Shown: in pieces, positions 15,232 to 22,877 of the stretch | How positions within the stretch are numbered: position 1 is the first letter of the stretch | Layout: the number at the start of each line of letters is the position of its first letter | Source: an uncultured Roseiflexaceae bacterium | Lineage (GTDB): Bacteria; Chloroflexota; Chloroflexia; Chloroflexales; Roseiflexaceae | Length of the DNA: 40,544 nt | NCBI GenBank assembly: GCA_937988885.1 | Contig: CALKHR010000159.1 | Coordinates: forward strand, 1 to 40,544 | Reading direction: 5' to 3' | The notes under the pieces: model-generated | Databases searched by the model: none | Seen by the model: only the letters and a program-made list of their open reading frames with translations | What the model was told of the DNA's origin: nothing | Program-made: the position numbers and the translations under genes

Positions 15232-15549
15232 ATGCAGCGAGCAAGCAAGATGCCCCGTCTTCGGAAGATCTCCCAATCAGAGTACGAGGCTCGACCACCG
15301 AGGCGACGCTCGACGACTCGCCGTTCGTTTGTGGATCGCACGCCTGCAACTCTCCCGACACCGCGAGATAAGCGCGGTATCACTCGGATCGATCACCCCT
15401 CACATCGGACACATGGCTGGTTCGCACGGATCTATGGCGGCAAACAGCCGCGCGCGAGTAAGTTCTTTTCGGATTTGAAGTATGGTGGAGTTGAAGCCGC
15501 CTTGGCTGCAGCCGAGGAATGGCGAGATTGTGCACGGATGGGTGGTTAA
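15232..15549 (+). CDS. Small AP2/ERF-like DNA-binding-domain protein
   Basis: A protein of about 105 residues with a basic, arginine-rich N-terminal half (about 1-48) and a C-terminal AP2-like domain (about 49-100). The domain reads GITRIDHPSHRTHGWFARI, then GGKQPRASKFFSDLKYGG, then VEAALAAAEEWRD. This is the pattern of bacterial AP2 proteins: aromatic W in strand 2, KxFSD..YGG turn, and an amphipathic helix rich in alanine ending WRD. AP2 domains bind DNA and occur in plant ERF factors, some integrases and small stand-alone bacterial proteins. The start is uncertain: ATG 15232 or 15250, neither with a good ribosome-binding site. A hairpin follows at 15564-15609. The target genes are unknown. 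Confidence 0.72.
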   Translation: MQRASKMPRLRKISQSEYEARPPRRRSTTRRSFVDRTPATLPTPRDKRGITRIDHPSHRTHGWFARIYGGKQPRASKFFSDLKYGGVEAALAAAEEWRDCARMGG

Positions 15550-15563
15550 ACGGTGGGGTTTCG

Positions 15564-15609
15564 TAAGCGATGTGCGTTGATGCCTCTTCGCGGGCATCAG
15601 CATCGCTTA
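15564..15609 (+). terminator. Hairpin after the AP2 gene
   Basis: TAAGCGATG (15564-15572) pairs with CATCGCTTA (15601-15609), and TGATGCC with GGCATCA inside. It begins 15 bases after the stop codon. No T-tract follows. Confidence 0.5.
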
Positions 15610-15811
15610 TGGTGAACCCTCAGTGTTCAACAGTGTCAAAAAGTAGAACCCTTCGATTGGACAATTATCACGTTCGCCATCGGTAAAACACACCATTCTC
15701 GCTCGTTTCGCTACGCTCTGTTTCAACACCACAGCGAGTGAGAATGGACCCCTTGTTCTCTCTTTCGAGTAGGCGTACCACATTCAGTTGGACAAGGGTC
15801 TTGACGTAGTT

Positions 15812-15859
15812 GTGGTGTGGATGTGCTGCTTGTGTAGCGCATCCACACCACTTTTCTTT
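15812..15859 (+). terminator. Strong plus-strand terminator facing the end of dnaE
   Basis: GTGGTGTGGATGTGC (15812-15826) pairs with GCGCATCCACACCAC (15837-15851), 15 pairs with one G-T, followed by TTTTCTTT. The orientation is plus, so it ends transcription coming from the AP2 side or from an unannotated RNA. It may also help end dnaE transcription from the other side. Confidence 0.75.
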
Positions 15860-15893
15860 GCGATGCTCGTTTGAATGAGACCTCAAATGTGCA

Positions 15894-18800
15894 TTAGCTC
15901 ACAACCACATTTTGCGGGGTGAGCATCTGTTGCAGCGCTCCCACCAGGTTTGTATCGCAATTCACCGTGTAGCGTGGCTTTAACAGAACCGTACCGGTAG
16001 CACTGGGCATGTGAATGATCACTTCCGAGTCGCCCTCGTGCTGGCGCAACATACGATCGATCTGCTCCATCAGGTCCACATCGGCATCGAAGTCGTGCGT
16101 GCGCGGGAAGTACAGCCGCAGCGCTTGAGCATTGTTCTGTTCCATACCGTTCCCATTGCTGTGGCCGTTGGTGCCATTGCCATTACCGTTACTATGCCCG
16201 TTGCCATTGCTATGCCCGTTACCGTTGCCATTTCCACCCACCTTTATCCGTGGCTTAATGATGCTGACGGTCTGTTCGGGCGCGACGGGGATGCTCGCGG
16301 CTTGCGGCTGCTCCGGCATCCCACTGCTGTTGCTCGCCGCTTCGGCGGGGTGCGGCGCGTCATCGTGCGGCGGCACATCGGCGGGTGCCGATAGCTCGGG
16401 TGCTGCCGCGTCGCCAAAGGCCATCTCGAGCTCGGGTGGAGTCGCTGCAGGAGCCTCAACACGCTTCATCGATTCGATCGGCTCGGCGCTCTCAAGCATC
16501 AGTTGCAGTTTATCGTCGCGGCGGCTCTTATCGACCTTCGCCACGATACGCAGTATCGCATCGTCGCGCAGCAGGTCGCGATGTTTCTCGTAGACCTTCG
16601 GGAACGCCACCACCTCAATCGAGGCTTCGACGTCCTCGAACATCGCCACCAGCATGCTATCGCCCTTCTTAGTCGCCAATCGCCGCACTTGCAGCAGCAT
16701 ACCCACAAATGTGAGTTGTTGCCCCACCAACTCCTCGCTGATTTGGCCGAGCGTGGTGATGCCGGTCAGATCTAGTCCTTCGAGCGCGCGGGCGATCGGG
16801 TGATCGGAGATGTACATGCCGAGCAACTCTTTTTCCCAAGCCAATTGCTCTTTCAGATCGTCGGGCGTCTCTTTGATGATCGGCATTGGGATGGATTGCA
16901 CAGTCGGCTGGTTGCTGGCGTCGGGCGTGCCAAACAGATCGAACATGCTGACCTGGCCGGATTCGCGGGCCTTCTGCGCCTCGACACCCGCGCTGAGCGC
17001 CGCATCGAGAATGGCGAGCTTCTGGCGGCGTGTGCCGGGCAACTGATCCATCGCGCCGCACTTGATCAGGCTTTCCAGCACGCGCTTGTTGAGGGCGCTG
17101 CGATCGACGCGGTTGCAGAAATCTTCGAGCGACTGGAATGGCCCGTTCTTCTCGCGCTCGGCGATGATCATGCTGAGCGGCCCTTCACCCACGTTGCGGA
17201 TCGCCGAGAGGCCGAAGCGAATGGCTTGGCGGTTGGAGAACTCGGGCAGCACGCCATCGGGCAGCTTCTCGATCGTGAAGCCGTTTTGGCTGCGGTTGAC
17301 ATCGGCGGGCAGCACAGCCACACCGAGGCGACCACACTCCGCCACGCTTTTGGCTACATCCTCGATCTGCCCTGCCGAGGCGGTCAGCACGGCGGCCATG
17401 TACTCGGTGGGGTGGTTCGTCTTGAGCCAAGCGGTTTGGTACGAGAGCAACCCGTACAGCGTCGCGTGGGGGCGGTTGAACGAGTAGCCCGCAAACGGCT
17501 GGATGAGGTCCCACAGCTTGTCGGCTTGCTCGCGGGTCAAGCCTTGCTTGAGACAGCCTTCCTTGAAGCGCGGCTCCTCGGAGGCCATCAATTCGCGATT
17601 CTTCTTACCGATCGCCTTGAGCACGATATACGCATTACCAAGCGAGTAGCCCGCGATCGCTTGGAGCAGTTGCATAATCTGCTCCTGGTACACGATCACG
17701 CCGTAGGTATCTTCAAGGATCGGCTTGAGAATCGGGTGCAGGTACTTGATATCCTTGGGGTTATTTTTGTTGTGAATGTAGACCGGAATCTGCTCCAACG
17801 GACCGGGGCGGTAGAGCGCTACCATCGCGTAGAGGTCTTCCACGCGGGTCGGCTTCAGCTGCATCAGGTAGCGGGTCATGCCCACACTTTCAAGCTGGAA
17901 CACGTTGGTCGTCTCGCCGCGCCCCAAGCTCTCGAACACCTTGCGGTCGTCGAGCGGAATGTCGGCTAGCTCCATGCGCTTGCCGGTGGTCTTCTCGATG
18001 AAGTTGAGCGCCTCGGCCACGATCGAGAGGTTGGCTAGCCCAAGGATATCCATCTTGAGCAGACCCATCTTCGCCAGCGTTGGCCCCTCGAAGGCGGCCA
18101 TGATGCTGTTCTCATCTTTGGTGGTGCGCTGGAGCGGCACAATCTCATCGAGCGGTTTACGGCTCACCACCAGACCACAGGCGTGCGTACCGACGCTCTT
18201 CATGCGCCCTTCGACCTTCTGTGCCCAATCGATCAGGTTGCGCAGTTCGGGGTCGGTATCGTAGATCTGCTTGAGTTCGGGGACGCGTTCAAGCGCTTGG
18301 GCGATGGTGGTGCCGACGGGCAGCGATGGGATGAGCTTGGCGACTCTATCGACTTCGCTGAGCGGAATCTCGAGTACGCGGCCCATATCGCGCAGGGCAG
18401 CCTTCGCACCGAGCGTGCCGTAAGTGATGATCTGGGCGGTGTTCTCGCGGCCATATTTTTGCGCGATGTAGTTGATGATCTCGCCACGGCGCGAGTCGGC
18501 GAAGTCGGTATCGATATCGGGCATTTCCAAGCGCTCGGGCGAGAGGAAGCGCTCGAACAGCAGCTTGTTCTTCACCGGGTCCACATCGGTGATGAACAGG
18601 CAGTACAGCACCAGCGACGCGCCAGCCGAACCGCGAGGCAGACAAGGAATGCCGTTGGAGCGGGCGAACTTCACGTAATCCCAGACGATCAGCATGTAAT
18701 CGGGGAAGCCGGTCTTGTTGATCACGTCGAGTTCGTAGTGCAGCCGCTTGACGTATTCCTCCGGCGGGTTGCCGTTGGTGCGCTTCATTAAGCCTTCTTC

Positions 18801-19727
18801 GCAGACCAAGCGCAGGTATGAGGCGGCATCGTGGCCCTCGGGCAGATCGAACTGGGGCAACTGCACGCGGCCAAATTCGAGCTTGAGATCGCACATTTCG
18901 GCGATGCGGCGGGTGTTCTCAAGCGGCGCAATGCCATAGCGCTTGTAACGCTGCCACATCTCCTCGCCCGACATGATGTGGTAGGTTTCGTCCATCTGGT
19001 AGTTCTTCGCGCAGAACTCCTTGTACGTCATGCCGAAACCCATTGCCATCACGCGTGAGTGTGTCTCAAGATCCTCTGGCCGCACAAAGTGCGTATCGTT
19101 TGTCACGATCATGGGGATGCCGAGCTCGTTGCTGATGCGCACCAACTCCTCGTTGATCGGCTCTAGCTCGGGGGTGTTGCCGTGGAGTTGCAGTTCGAGG
19201 TAGTAGTTGTCGGGCCCAAACAGGTCGCGATAACGGGCGGCTGTCTCGCGGGCTTTAGCCTTCTCTTGTTGGGTGAGATTCTGAATGACCTCGCCTGCGA
19301 TACACGATGAAGTGGCGATAATGCCTTCGTGGTACTGTTCGAGCAGGTTCCAATCGATGCGGGGGCGGGCAAACACACCGCGGCCCATCCCATCGAGGTG
19401 GGCGCGGCTGGTGAGTTTGACCAAGTTCTTGTAGCCTGTCTCGTTTTTGGCGAGCAGCAGCAAGTGGTAGTAGTTTTTGCCGCCCTTTACGATTGGATCG
19501 GTGATCGAGCCAGGGGCGATATAAGCTTCCATGCCGATAATCGGCTTAATATTCGCTTTCTTCGCGGCGGCGTAGAACTCCATCGCGCCGTACATCACGC
19601 CATGATCTGTCAGGGCAATACTATCCATCCCCAGTTCGGCTGCACGCTCGGTGATACCTTTGGTTGTGGCATAACCATCCAACAGACTATATTCCGAGTG
19701 AACATGTAGATGGACAAAGTCCTTCAT
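15894..19727 (-). CDS. dnaE: DNA polymerase III subunit alpha
   Basis: The replicative DNA polymerase. At 1277 residues it is longer than typical DnaE (about 1160). In order: an N-terminal PHP domain opening FVHLHVHSEYSLLDGY with its metal-binding histidines kept (also ALTDHGVMYG); the polymerase core with PDIDTDF (about 402-407) and the third catalytic aspartate in LLKMDILGL (about 559), besides SVGTHACGLVVS and GYSFNRPHATLY; tandem HhH; an OB-fold at about 995-1080 (LTFVGMLLQVRRLATKKGDS). A Pro/Ala-rich region follows, then an almost pure Gly/Asn stretch with His/Ser (about 1160-1195, DNA 16148-16240), then a folded-looking tail with LRLYFPRTHDFDADVDLM. The ATG at 19727 is the only start that keeps the PHP motif at the N-terminus. 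The leader is about 240 bases and contains a perfect palindrome. Confidence 0.98.
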   Translation of the reverse strand: MKDFVHLHVHSEYSLLDGYATTKGITERAAELGMDSIALTDHGVMYGAMEFYAAAKKANIKPIIGMEAYIAPGSITDPIVKGGKNYYHLLLLAKNETGYKNLVKLTSRAHLDGMGRGVFARPRIDWNLLEQYHEGIIATSSCIAGEVIQNLTQQEKAKARETAARYRDLFGPDNYYLELQLHGNTPELEPINEELVRISNELGIPMIVTNDTHFVRPEDLETHSRVMAMGFGMTYKEFCAKNYQMDETYHIMSGEEMWQRYKRYGIAPLENTRRIAEMCDLKLEFGRVQLPQFDLPEGHDAASYLRLVCEEGLMKRTNGNPPEEYVKRLHYELDVINKTGFPDYMLIVWDYVKFARSNGIPCLPRGSAGASLVLYCLFITDVDPVKNKLLFERFLSPERLEMPDIDTDFADSRRGEIINYIAQKYGRENTAQIITYGTLGAKAALRDMGRVLEIPLSEVDRVAKLIPSLPVGTTIAQALERVPELKQIYDTDPELRNLIDWAQKVEGRMKSVGTHACGLVVSRKPLDEIVPLQRTTKDENSIMAAFEGPTLAKMGLLKMDILGLANLSIVAEALNFIEKTTGKRMELADIPLDDRKVFESLGRGETTNVFQLESVGMTRYLMQLKPTRVEDLYAMVALYRPGPLEQIPVYIHNKNNPKDIKYLHPILKPILEDTYGVIVYQEQIMQLLQAIAGYSLGNAYIVLKAIGKKNRELMASEEPRFKEGCLKQGLTREQADKLWDLIQPFAGYSFNRPHATLYGLLSYQTAWLKTNHPTEYMAAVLTASAGQIEDVAKSVAECGRLGVAVLPADVNRSQNGFTIEKLPDGVLPEFSNRQAIRFGLSAIRNVGEGPLSMIIAEREKNGPFQSLEDFCNRVDRSALNKRVLESLIKCGAMDQLPGTRRQKLAILDAALSAGVEAQKARESGQVSMFDLFGTPDASNQPTVQSIPMPIIKETPDDLKEQLAWEKELLGMYISDHPIARALEGLDLTGITTLGQISEELVGQQLTFVGMLLQVRRLATKKGDSMLVAMFEDVEASIEVVAFPKVYEKHRDLLRDDAILRIVAKVDKSRRDDKLQLMLESAEPIESMKRVEAPAATPPELEMAFGDAAAPELSAPADVPPHDDAPHPAEAASNSSGMPEQPQAASIPVAPEQTVSIIKPRIKVGGNGNGNGHSNGNGHSNGNGNGTNGHSNGNGMEQNNAQALRLYFPRTHDFDADVDLMEQIDRMLRQHEGDSEVIIHMPSATGTVLLKPRYTVNCDTNLVGALQQMLTPQNVVVS

Positions 19728-19763
19728 GGTGCGCTCCGCTAAGAAGTTACAGCTTAAAGGCGT

Positions 19764-19798
19764 GATAAGAGATTGGTGGTTGCCACCAATCTCTTATC
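19764..19798 (-). repeat. Perfect 16-bp inverted repeat in the dnaE leader
   Basis: GATAAGAGATTGGTGG (19764-19779) and CCACCAATCTCTTATC (19783-19798) are exact reverse complements round a 3-base centre. The dnaE start is 37 bases away. No T-tract follows on the minus strand. It could be an operator or a stable mRNA hairpin. Confidence 0.85.
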
Positions 19799-19973
19799 GC
19801 TGAATGTCTAAGAAAGTCTTTACACTACCACGACAATCCGTAGCCAGCCGAGACTCGTCGGTGCGGAAAAGCATGGTTGTGCGAAAATGGATTGTCAGCC
19901 AAAAATGCTATCAATACGGAATATCTGGACATAATGAGATGTCAAGTTCCCAAGCGAAACGGCTGTTACTTCT

Positions 19974-19983
19974 ATTATAGCAC
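19974..19983 (-). promoter_or_regulatory. Extended -10 element of dnaE
   Basis: On the minus strand GTGCTATAAT. No good -35 is visible. The start near 19967 gives a leader of about 240 bases. Confidence 0.6.
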
Positions 19984-20075
19984 AAACAAGCGTGAATTGG
20001 CTCGGGATTTGGCGAGAAAGGTGTAAGGAGTTTTGTACCCTGCTGTGGAAAAGAAGTGGAAGAGATGGGGAATGC

Positions 20076-20113
20076 GAGATGCGTGCTCGTTGTTGCAATC
20101 GAGCACGCATCTC
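20076..20113 (-). terminator. Hairpin after the nucleoside hydrolase gene
   Basis: GAGATGCGTGCTCG (20076-20089) and CGAGCACGCATCTC (20100-20113) pair perfectly over 14 bp. The hairpin begins 11 bases after the minus-strand stop. No T-tract follows. Confidence 0.55.
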
Positions 20114-20124
20114 CTGTGGAAGCC

Positions 20125-21249
20125 TTATTTAACCTTGGTCAGGTCTTTCTCAAGATCGGACACGATGTTCTTTGTCTTGAGGCTGAGCACCACCTTTGCG
20201 TTATCCGGCTTGCGCATGAGGATCTCGAACATGGCCATATTGATATCGAAGTTGGGATCGGTGAAGGCGCGGTCCGCTAACTCCGAGAGTTCCTCATCAT
20301 CGGCGATCATCGTGATCTTGCCGTTGGGATCGAAAGCCATCACCGTTTGGCCGCGCGTCAGGACTTCATCGGTCGAGACATCGACGAGTGCCGATTCTGG
20401 GGTGGCTAATTTGGGATCAAGAGCGTAGAACACGCCTGCAACATCGGCAAGCGCCACTTCACCGCCAGCGCCCTGCGATTCCGCCAAGAAGTAGGGCGTG
20501 AGGATGGAGGCGAGCAGCTTACCAACATCGCCACCCTTCTGTTCGAGCTTCTTCGGGAACTTCTTGCTGTCGAATTTCACTTCCGAGAAGGCATCGAGCG
20601 TGATCAGGGTGATATCGAGGTTGCTCTCCAACACGATATCGAGCGCGTGCGGGTCGGCGAAGGCGTTGAACTCGGCCACGGGCGTGCGGTTCGCTGGGCC
20701 ATACGAGCCAACCACCGAGATGATGCGAACGTTGCGTAGATCATTGGGGAAGCGCTGGATGGTTTGGGCCACATTGGTGAGCGGGCCCAGCGTGATCAGC
20801 GTCATGCCCGGATTGGCGCGGGCGGCGGCAGCGATCGCTGCGGGTGCATCGGTGGGCAGGTGGCTAATGTTGAACTGCCCTTGTGAGAACCAGAAGCCGG
20901 TCGGCCCGTGTGCGAAGGCGCTCATATGCGAGATCGGCACCTCCAGCGGCTCTGCTGCGCCGATCGTGACGGGGTACTGAACACGCGCGGCTGCGAAGAG
21001 CGTCAGCAGGTTGCGGGTGGCGTTGTCCACCGTGGTGTTGCCATTGACAGTGGTGAAGCCGACCAGTTCCACATCCTTCGATTGCAGCAGCCAAGCGATC
21101 GCTACTGCATCATCGACACCGACATCGCTGTCAACAAAGATTTTTGTCTTCTTTGGGGTTTTTGTTGCACTTACGCTGTGCGTGCTGAGGCCGATGCTGG
21201 CGATCAGGGCCACCAAGAGTAAGATGACGATTCGGCGGGCTGATTTCAT
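20125..21249 (-). CDS. Secreted inosine-uridine-preferring nucleoside hydrolase family protein
   Basis: Nucleoside hydrolases cleave the N-glycosidic bond of ribonucleosides to free base and ribose. At 374 residues the protein is longer than the usual 310-320 because of an N-terminal signal peptide (MKSARRIVILLLVALIASIG, cleavage near SVSA) and a C-terminal extension. The calcium/ribose-binding motif is complete: D40-S-D42 and D46-D47 in VDSDVGVDDAVA. TTVNGNTTVDNATRNLL, ITLGPLTNVAQ and AEFNAFADPHA also follow the family. I chose the ATG at 21249 because GGGAGGGG lies directly upstream and the signal peptide begins there; 15 upstream codons are open. It probably acts outside the membrane in nucleoside scavenging, which would match the cytidine deaminase elsewhere in the window (inference). 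Confidence 0.92.
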   Translation of the reverse strand: MKSARRIVILLLVALIASIGLSTHSVSATKTPKKTKIFVDSDVGVDDAVAIAWLLQSKDVELVGFTTVNGNTTVDNATRNLLTLFAAARVQYPVTIGAAEPLEVPISHMSAFAHGPTGFWFSQGQFNISHLPTDAPAAIAAAARANPGMTLITLGPLTNVAQTIQRFPNDLRNVRIISVVGSYGPANRTPVAEFNAFADPHALDIVLESNLDITLITLDAFSEVKFDSKKFPKKLEQKGGDVGKLLASILTPYFLAESQGAGGEVALADVAGVFYALDPKLATPESALVDVSTDEVLTRGQTVMAFDPNGKITMIADDEELSELADRAFTDPNFDINMAMFEILMRKPDNAKVVLSLKTKNIVSDLEKDLTKVK

Positions 21250-21367
21250 AAACCCCTCCCATAAAAATATATTTTGGTTGGTCGTTATATGCATTATAAA
21301 AATAATCTATTACCATATCTATCCCCACTCGGTCCTATTCAAGAATATGAGCCTTTATAGGGAGTAA

Positions 21368-21391
21368 GGCATATGTCATATGGCATATGCC
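21368..21391. promoter_or_regulatory. Operator-like palindrome of CATATG units
   Basis: GGCATATG and CATATGCC flank a central TCATATGG, giving three CATATG/CATATG-like units in 24 bases. It lies about 120 bases upstream of the nucleoside hydrolase start and about 395 upstream of the diterpene genes. A regulator-binding site is inferred from symmetry only. Confidence 0.4.
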
Positions 21392-21545
21392 GCATCAAGA
21401 TGCTGATTCTATTGTAATAGAGCTCGTACTATGTTTCCTAGTAGATGTTACTGATGATGGCACGATGCTCGGATTCGATTAGAAACGCTAATAGGGCTAT
21501 TGGTAAAATGTTTATTTTCTGTTAAAATTCCATATGTGAACAATT

Positions 21546-21572
21546 GAAAAAGTACTATTCCGCAATAGTACT
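21546..21572 (-). terminator. Minus-strand hairpin with T-tract, no known gene
   Basis: AGTACTATT (21551-21559) pairs with AATAGTACT (21564-21572) round a 4-base loop. On the minus strand TTTTTC follows. It would stop transcripts coming from about 21600-21710. Confidence 0.5.
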
Positions 21573-21784
21573 ACATAGGGAATGGGATTATTGGCCTATG
21601 CTGAAAGGAAGATAGGAAGTCACCTGGTTATATACAATATAGGATGATCACTTCACACTATAGTACGACATTCATGACAATTGTCGGTAATCTGTGTCGG
21701 CTTTAAGCAATGGTGCACGTTTACCACAGTCATGGCATTTTGCGTTTCCGACTGTGGTTTATTGCCAAGGAGGATTACTTCATT

Positions 21785-22645
21785 ATGATCAGTTTAGAAG
21801 AGTTTTTACGTGCCGATACTGAGACTGTTGCGAAAGTAATGCCTCAAACAGTCATGTTTGCTGCTGGTGGCACACGTCGGGATGCCGTACTGAATGGCGT
21901 ATCGCTATACGATGTTCGTGAGTTGGCTGCTTTTTCGATGAAGCAGTTCTATGACACTGCACAGCGAATGTTTAAATACGGTGTGCGTCATATTTTCGCA
22001 CTTACGGTTCATTCGAAGCAGTTGTACGAAACAGGCGAGTATCGCAATTATGTGATCGATGGCACCCGACTGGCGATTGGTGAGCTGTCCTACCCCTACT
22101 ACGAGGCGTTGAACTGCCGCGGTAAGTTTGTGGGCGCCGAGGATGTGCCGGAGTTGATGGGCTTGGCCGAGGAGTTGGAGGCACGTACGGGTAAGAACGA
22201 CGGTGGGACGGTGTGGTGGCTGGCCACGGGCTCGAACGATATGGTTTGGGAGCGCACACTACGGGCGGCGCAGGGTGCGACTTCGCGGCAAGAGGTGGTG
22301 CGCAACTATTTCGGTGAGGATGTGCCCCCTGCCGGATGGTTCTTGAGCTATGGCAAGCCGTTCTTTAGCCCTGAGATTATGCCGCTCGTCCTGATCGGTG
22401 AGGAGACACATAGCTATTTCTACCAGCGTCCTGGCTACATCCTGACCGATGAAGAGCTCCGCATGATCGCCTACGACTACGCCTACGTGCGCAAGACGTG
22501 GGTGCCCGACAAGATGGCTCGTTATATCGAGGTGCCAGGTCAGCAGGAGATCTGGGCGCAGAATCCGATCCTGGGTTTGGGTCGGCGAGTTGGTTCGTTC
22601 TGGTATCCCCAGGAGATCCGGCTCCACGATTCAGTTGAGGTGTAG
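21785..22645 (+). CDS. Rv3378c-like diterpene synthase/transferase (cis-prenyltransferase fold)
   Basis: I recognise this 286-residue protein as a homologue of Mycobacterium tuberculosis Rv3378c, which acts on tuberculosinyl diphosphate, and of the Herpetosiphon enzyme that turns kolavenyl diphosphate into kolavelool. Matching landmarks: FAAGGTRRDA (24-34, against FDGTRRW in Rv3378c as I recall it), SMKQFYDTAQRMFKYGVRHIF, VRNYFGEDVPPAGWFLSYGK (against GYYGEYVDKADMFIGFGR), and LRMIAYDYAYVRKTW (against LRRILYDHIYLRHFR). The aspartate of FDG in the mycobacterial enzyme is glycine here (G28), while R31 and R32 are kept. The ATG at 21785 has AAGGAGG 11 bases upstream; upstream codons back to 21710 are open but unlike the family. 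The next gene is a class II diterpene cyclase, which would supply its substrate. The product is likely a diterpene alcohol, with the exact skeleton unknown. Confidence 0.87.
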   Translation: MISLEEFLRADTETVAKVMPQTVMFAAGGTRRDAVLNGVSLYDVRELAAFSMKQFYDTAQRMFKYGVRHIFALTVHSKQLYETGEYRNYVIDGTRLAIGELSYPYYEALNCRGKFVGAEDVPELMGLAEELEARTGKNDGGTVWWLATGSNDMVWERTLRAAQGATSRQEVVRNYFGEDVPPAGWFLSYGKPFFSPEIMPLVLIGEETHSYFYQRPGYILTDEELRMIAYDYAYVRKTWVPDKMARYIEVPGQQEIWAQNPILGLGRRVGSFWYPQEIRLHDSVEV

Positions 22646-22690
22646 ATGAGATGTTCATTGGGTTGTTGATAGTAACCCCATTTGCTCATC
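22645..22690 (+). terminator. Hairpin after the Rv3378c-like gene
   Basis: GATGAG (22645-22650) can pair with CTCATC (22685-22690), with GGGTT/AACCC inside. No T-tract follows, so complete termination is doubtful. Confidence 0.35.
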
Positions 22691-22709
22691 AACCCCTCCT
22701 TCCGTATTG

Positions 22710-22746
22710 AGTTGAGACATATATGCTCGCTACCTATGTCTCAACT
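22710..22746. repeat. 12-bp inverted repeat between the two diterpene genes
   Basis: AGTTGAGACATA (22710-22721) and TATGTCTCAACT (22735-22746) are exact reverse complements with a 13-base centre. It lies about 130 bases before the cyclase start. It could be an operator or an intercistronic hairpin. Confidence 0.75.
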
Positions 22747-22877
22747 TGCCATATTCGTTGTAGCCCTTAAGACACAGTGTTTGTGAACAGCTTAGGTGCA
22801 TCACGATGGCCAAGACGATGCCATGGTGAAGGTGTAGATTTGTTGTTCTCGAACTCTGTAATGCAAGGAGCAGACGT

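Larger units (their letters stand above)
15550..15893. other. Structured non-coding stretch between the AP2 gene and dnaE
   Basis: About 345 bases with four sizeable inverted repeats: 15564-15572/15601-15609, 15693-15705/15735-15747, 15747-15756/15792-15800 and 15812-15826/15837-15851. The last has a T-tract on the plus strand. A minus-strand frame at 15668-15886 has no family resemblance and I do not call it. Confidence 0.6.
19728..20124. other. Intergenic region upstream of dnaE
   Basis: About 400 bases without a gene. It holds a perfect inverted repeat 37 bases before dnaE (19764-19798), the dnaE extended -10 element (19974-19983), and a hairpin (20076-20113) after the nucleoside hydrolase gene. 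Confidence 0.65.
21250..21784. other. AT-rich divergent intergenic region upstream of the diterpene genes
   Basis: About 535 bases between the nucleoside hydrolase (minus) and the Rv3378c-like gene (plus). Seen: a palindrome built from CATATG units (21368-21391), a hairpin followed by T5 on the minus strand (21546-21572) and a 10-bp palindrome GACAATTGTC (21676-21685). No clear promoter for the diterpene genes could be fixed. Confidence 0.6.

Noticed and set aside
15048..15371. Plus-strand frame of 107 codons overlapping the AP2 gene
   Set aside because: It is in another frame from the AP2 domain, starts in AT-rich DNA without a ribosome-binding site and has no family resemblance.
15668..15886. 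Minus-strand frame of 72 codons beside dnaE
   Set aside because: It lies across strong inverted repeats, has no recognisable sequence and no convincing start; the stretch looks structural.
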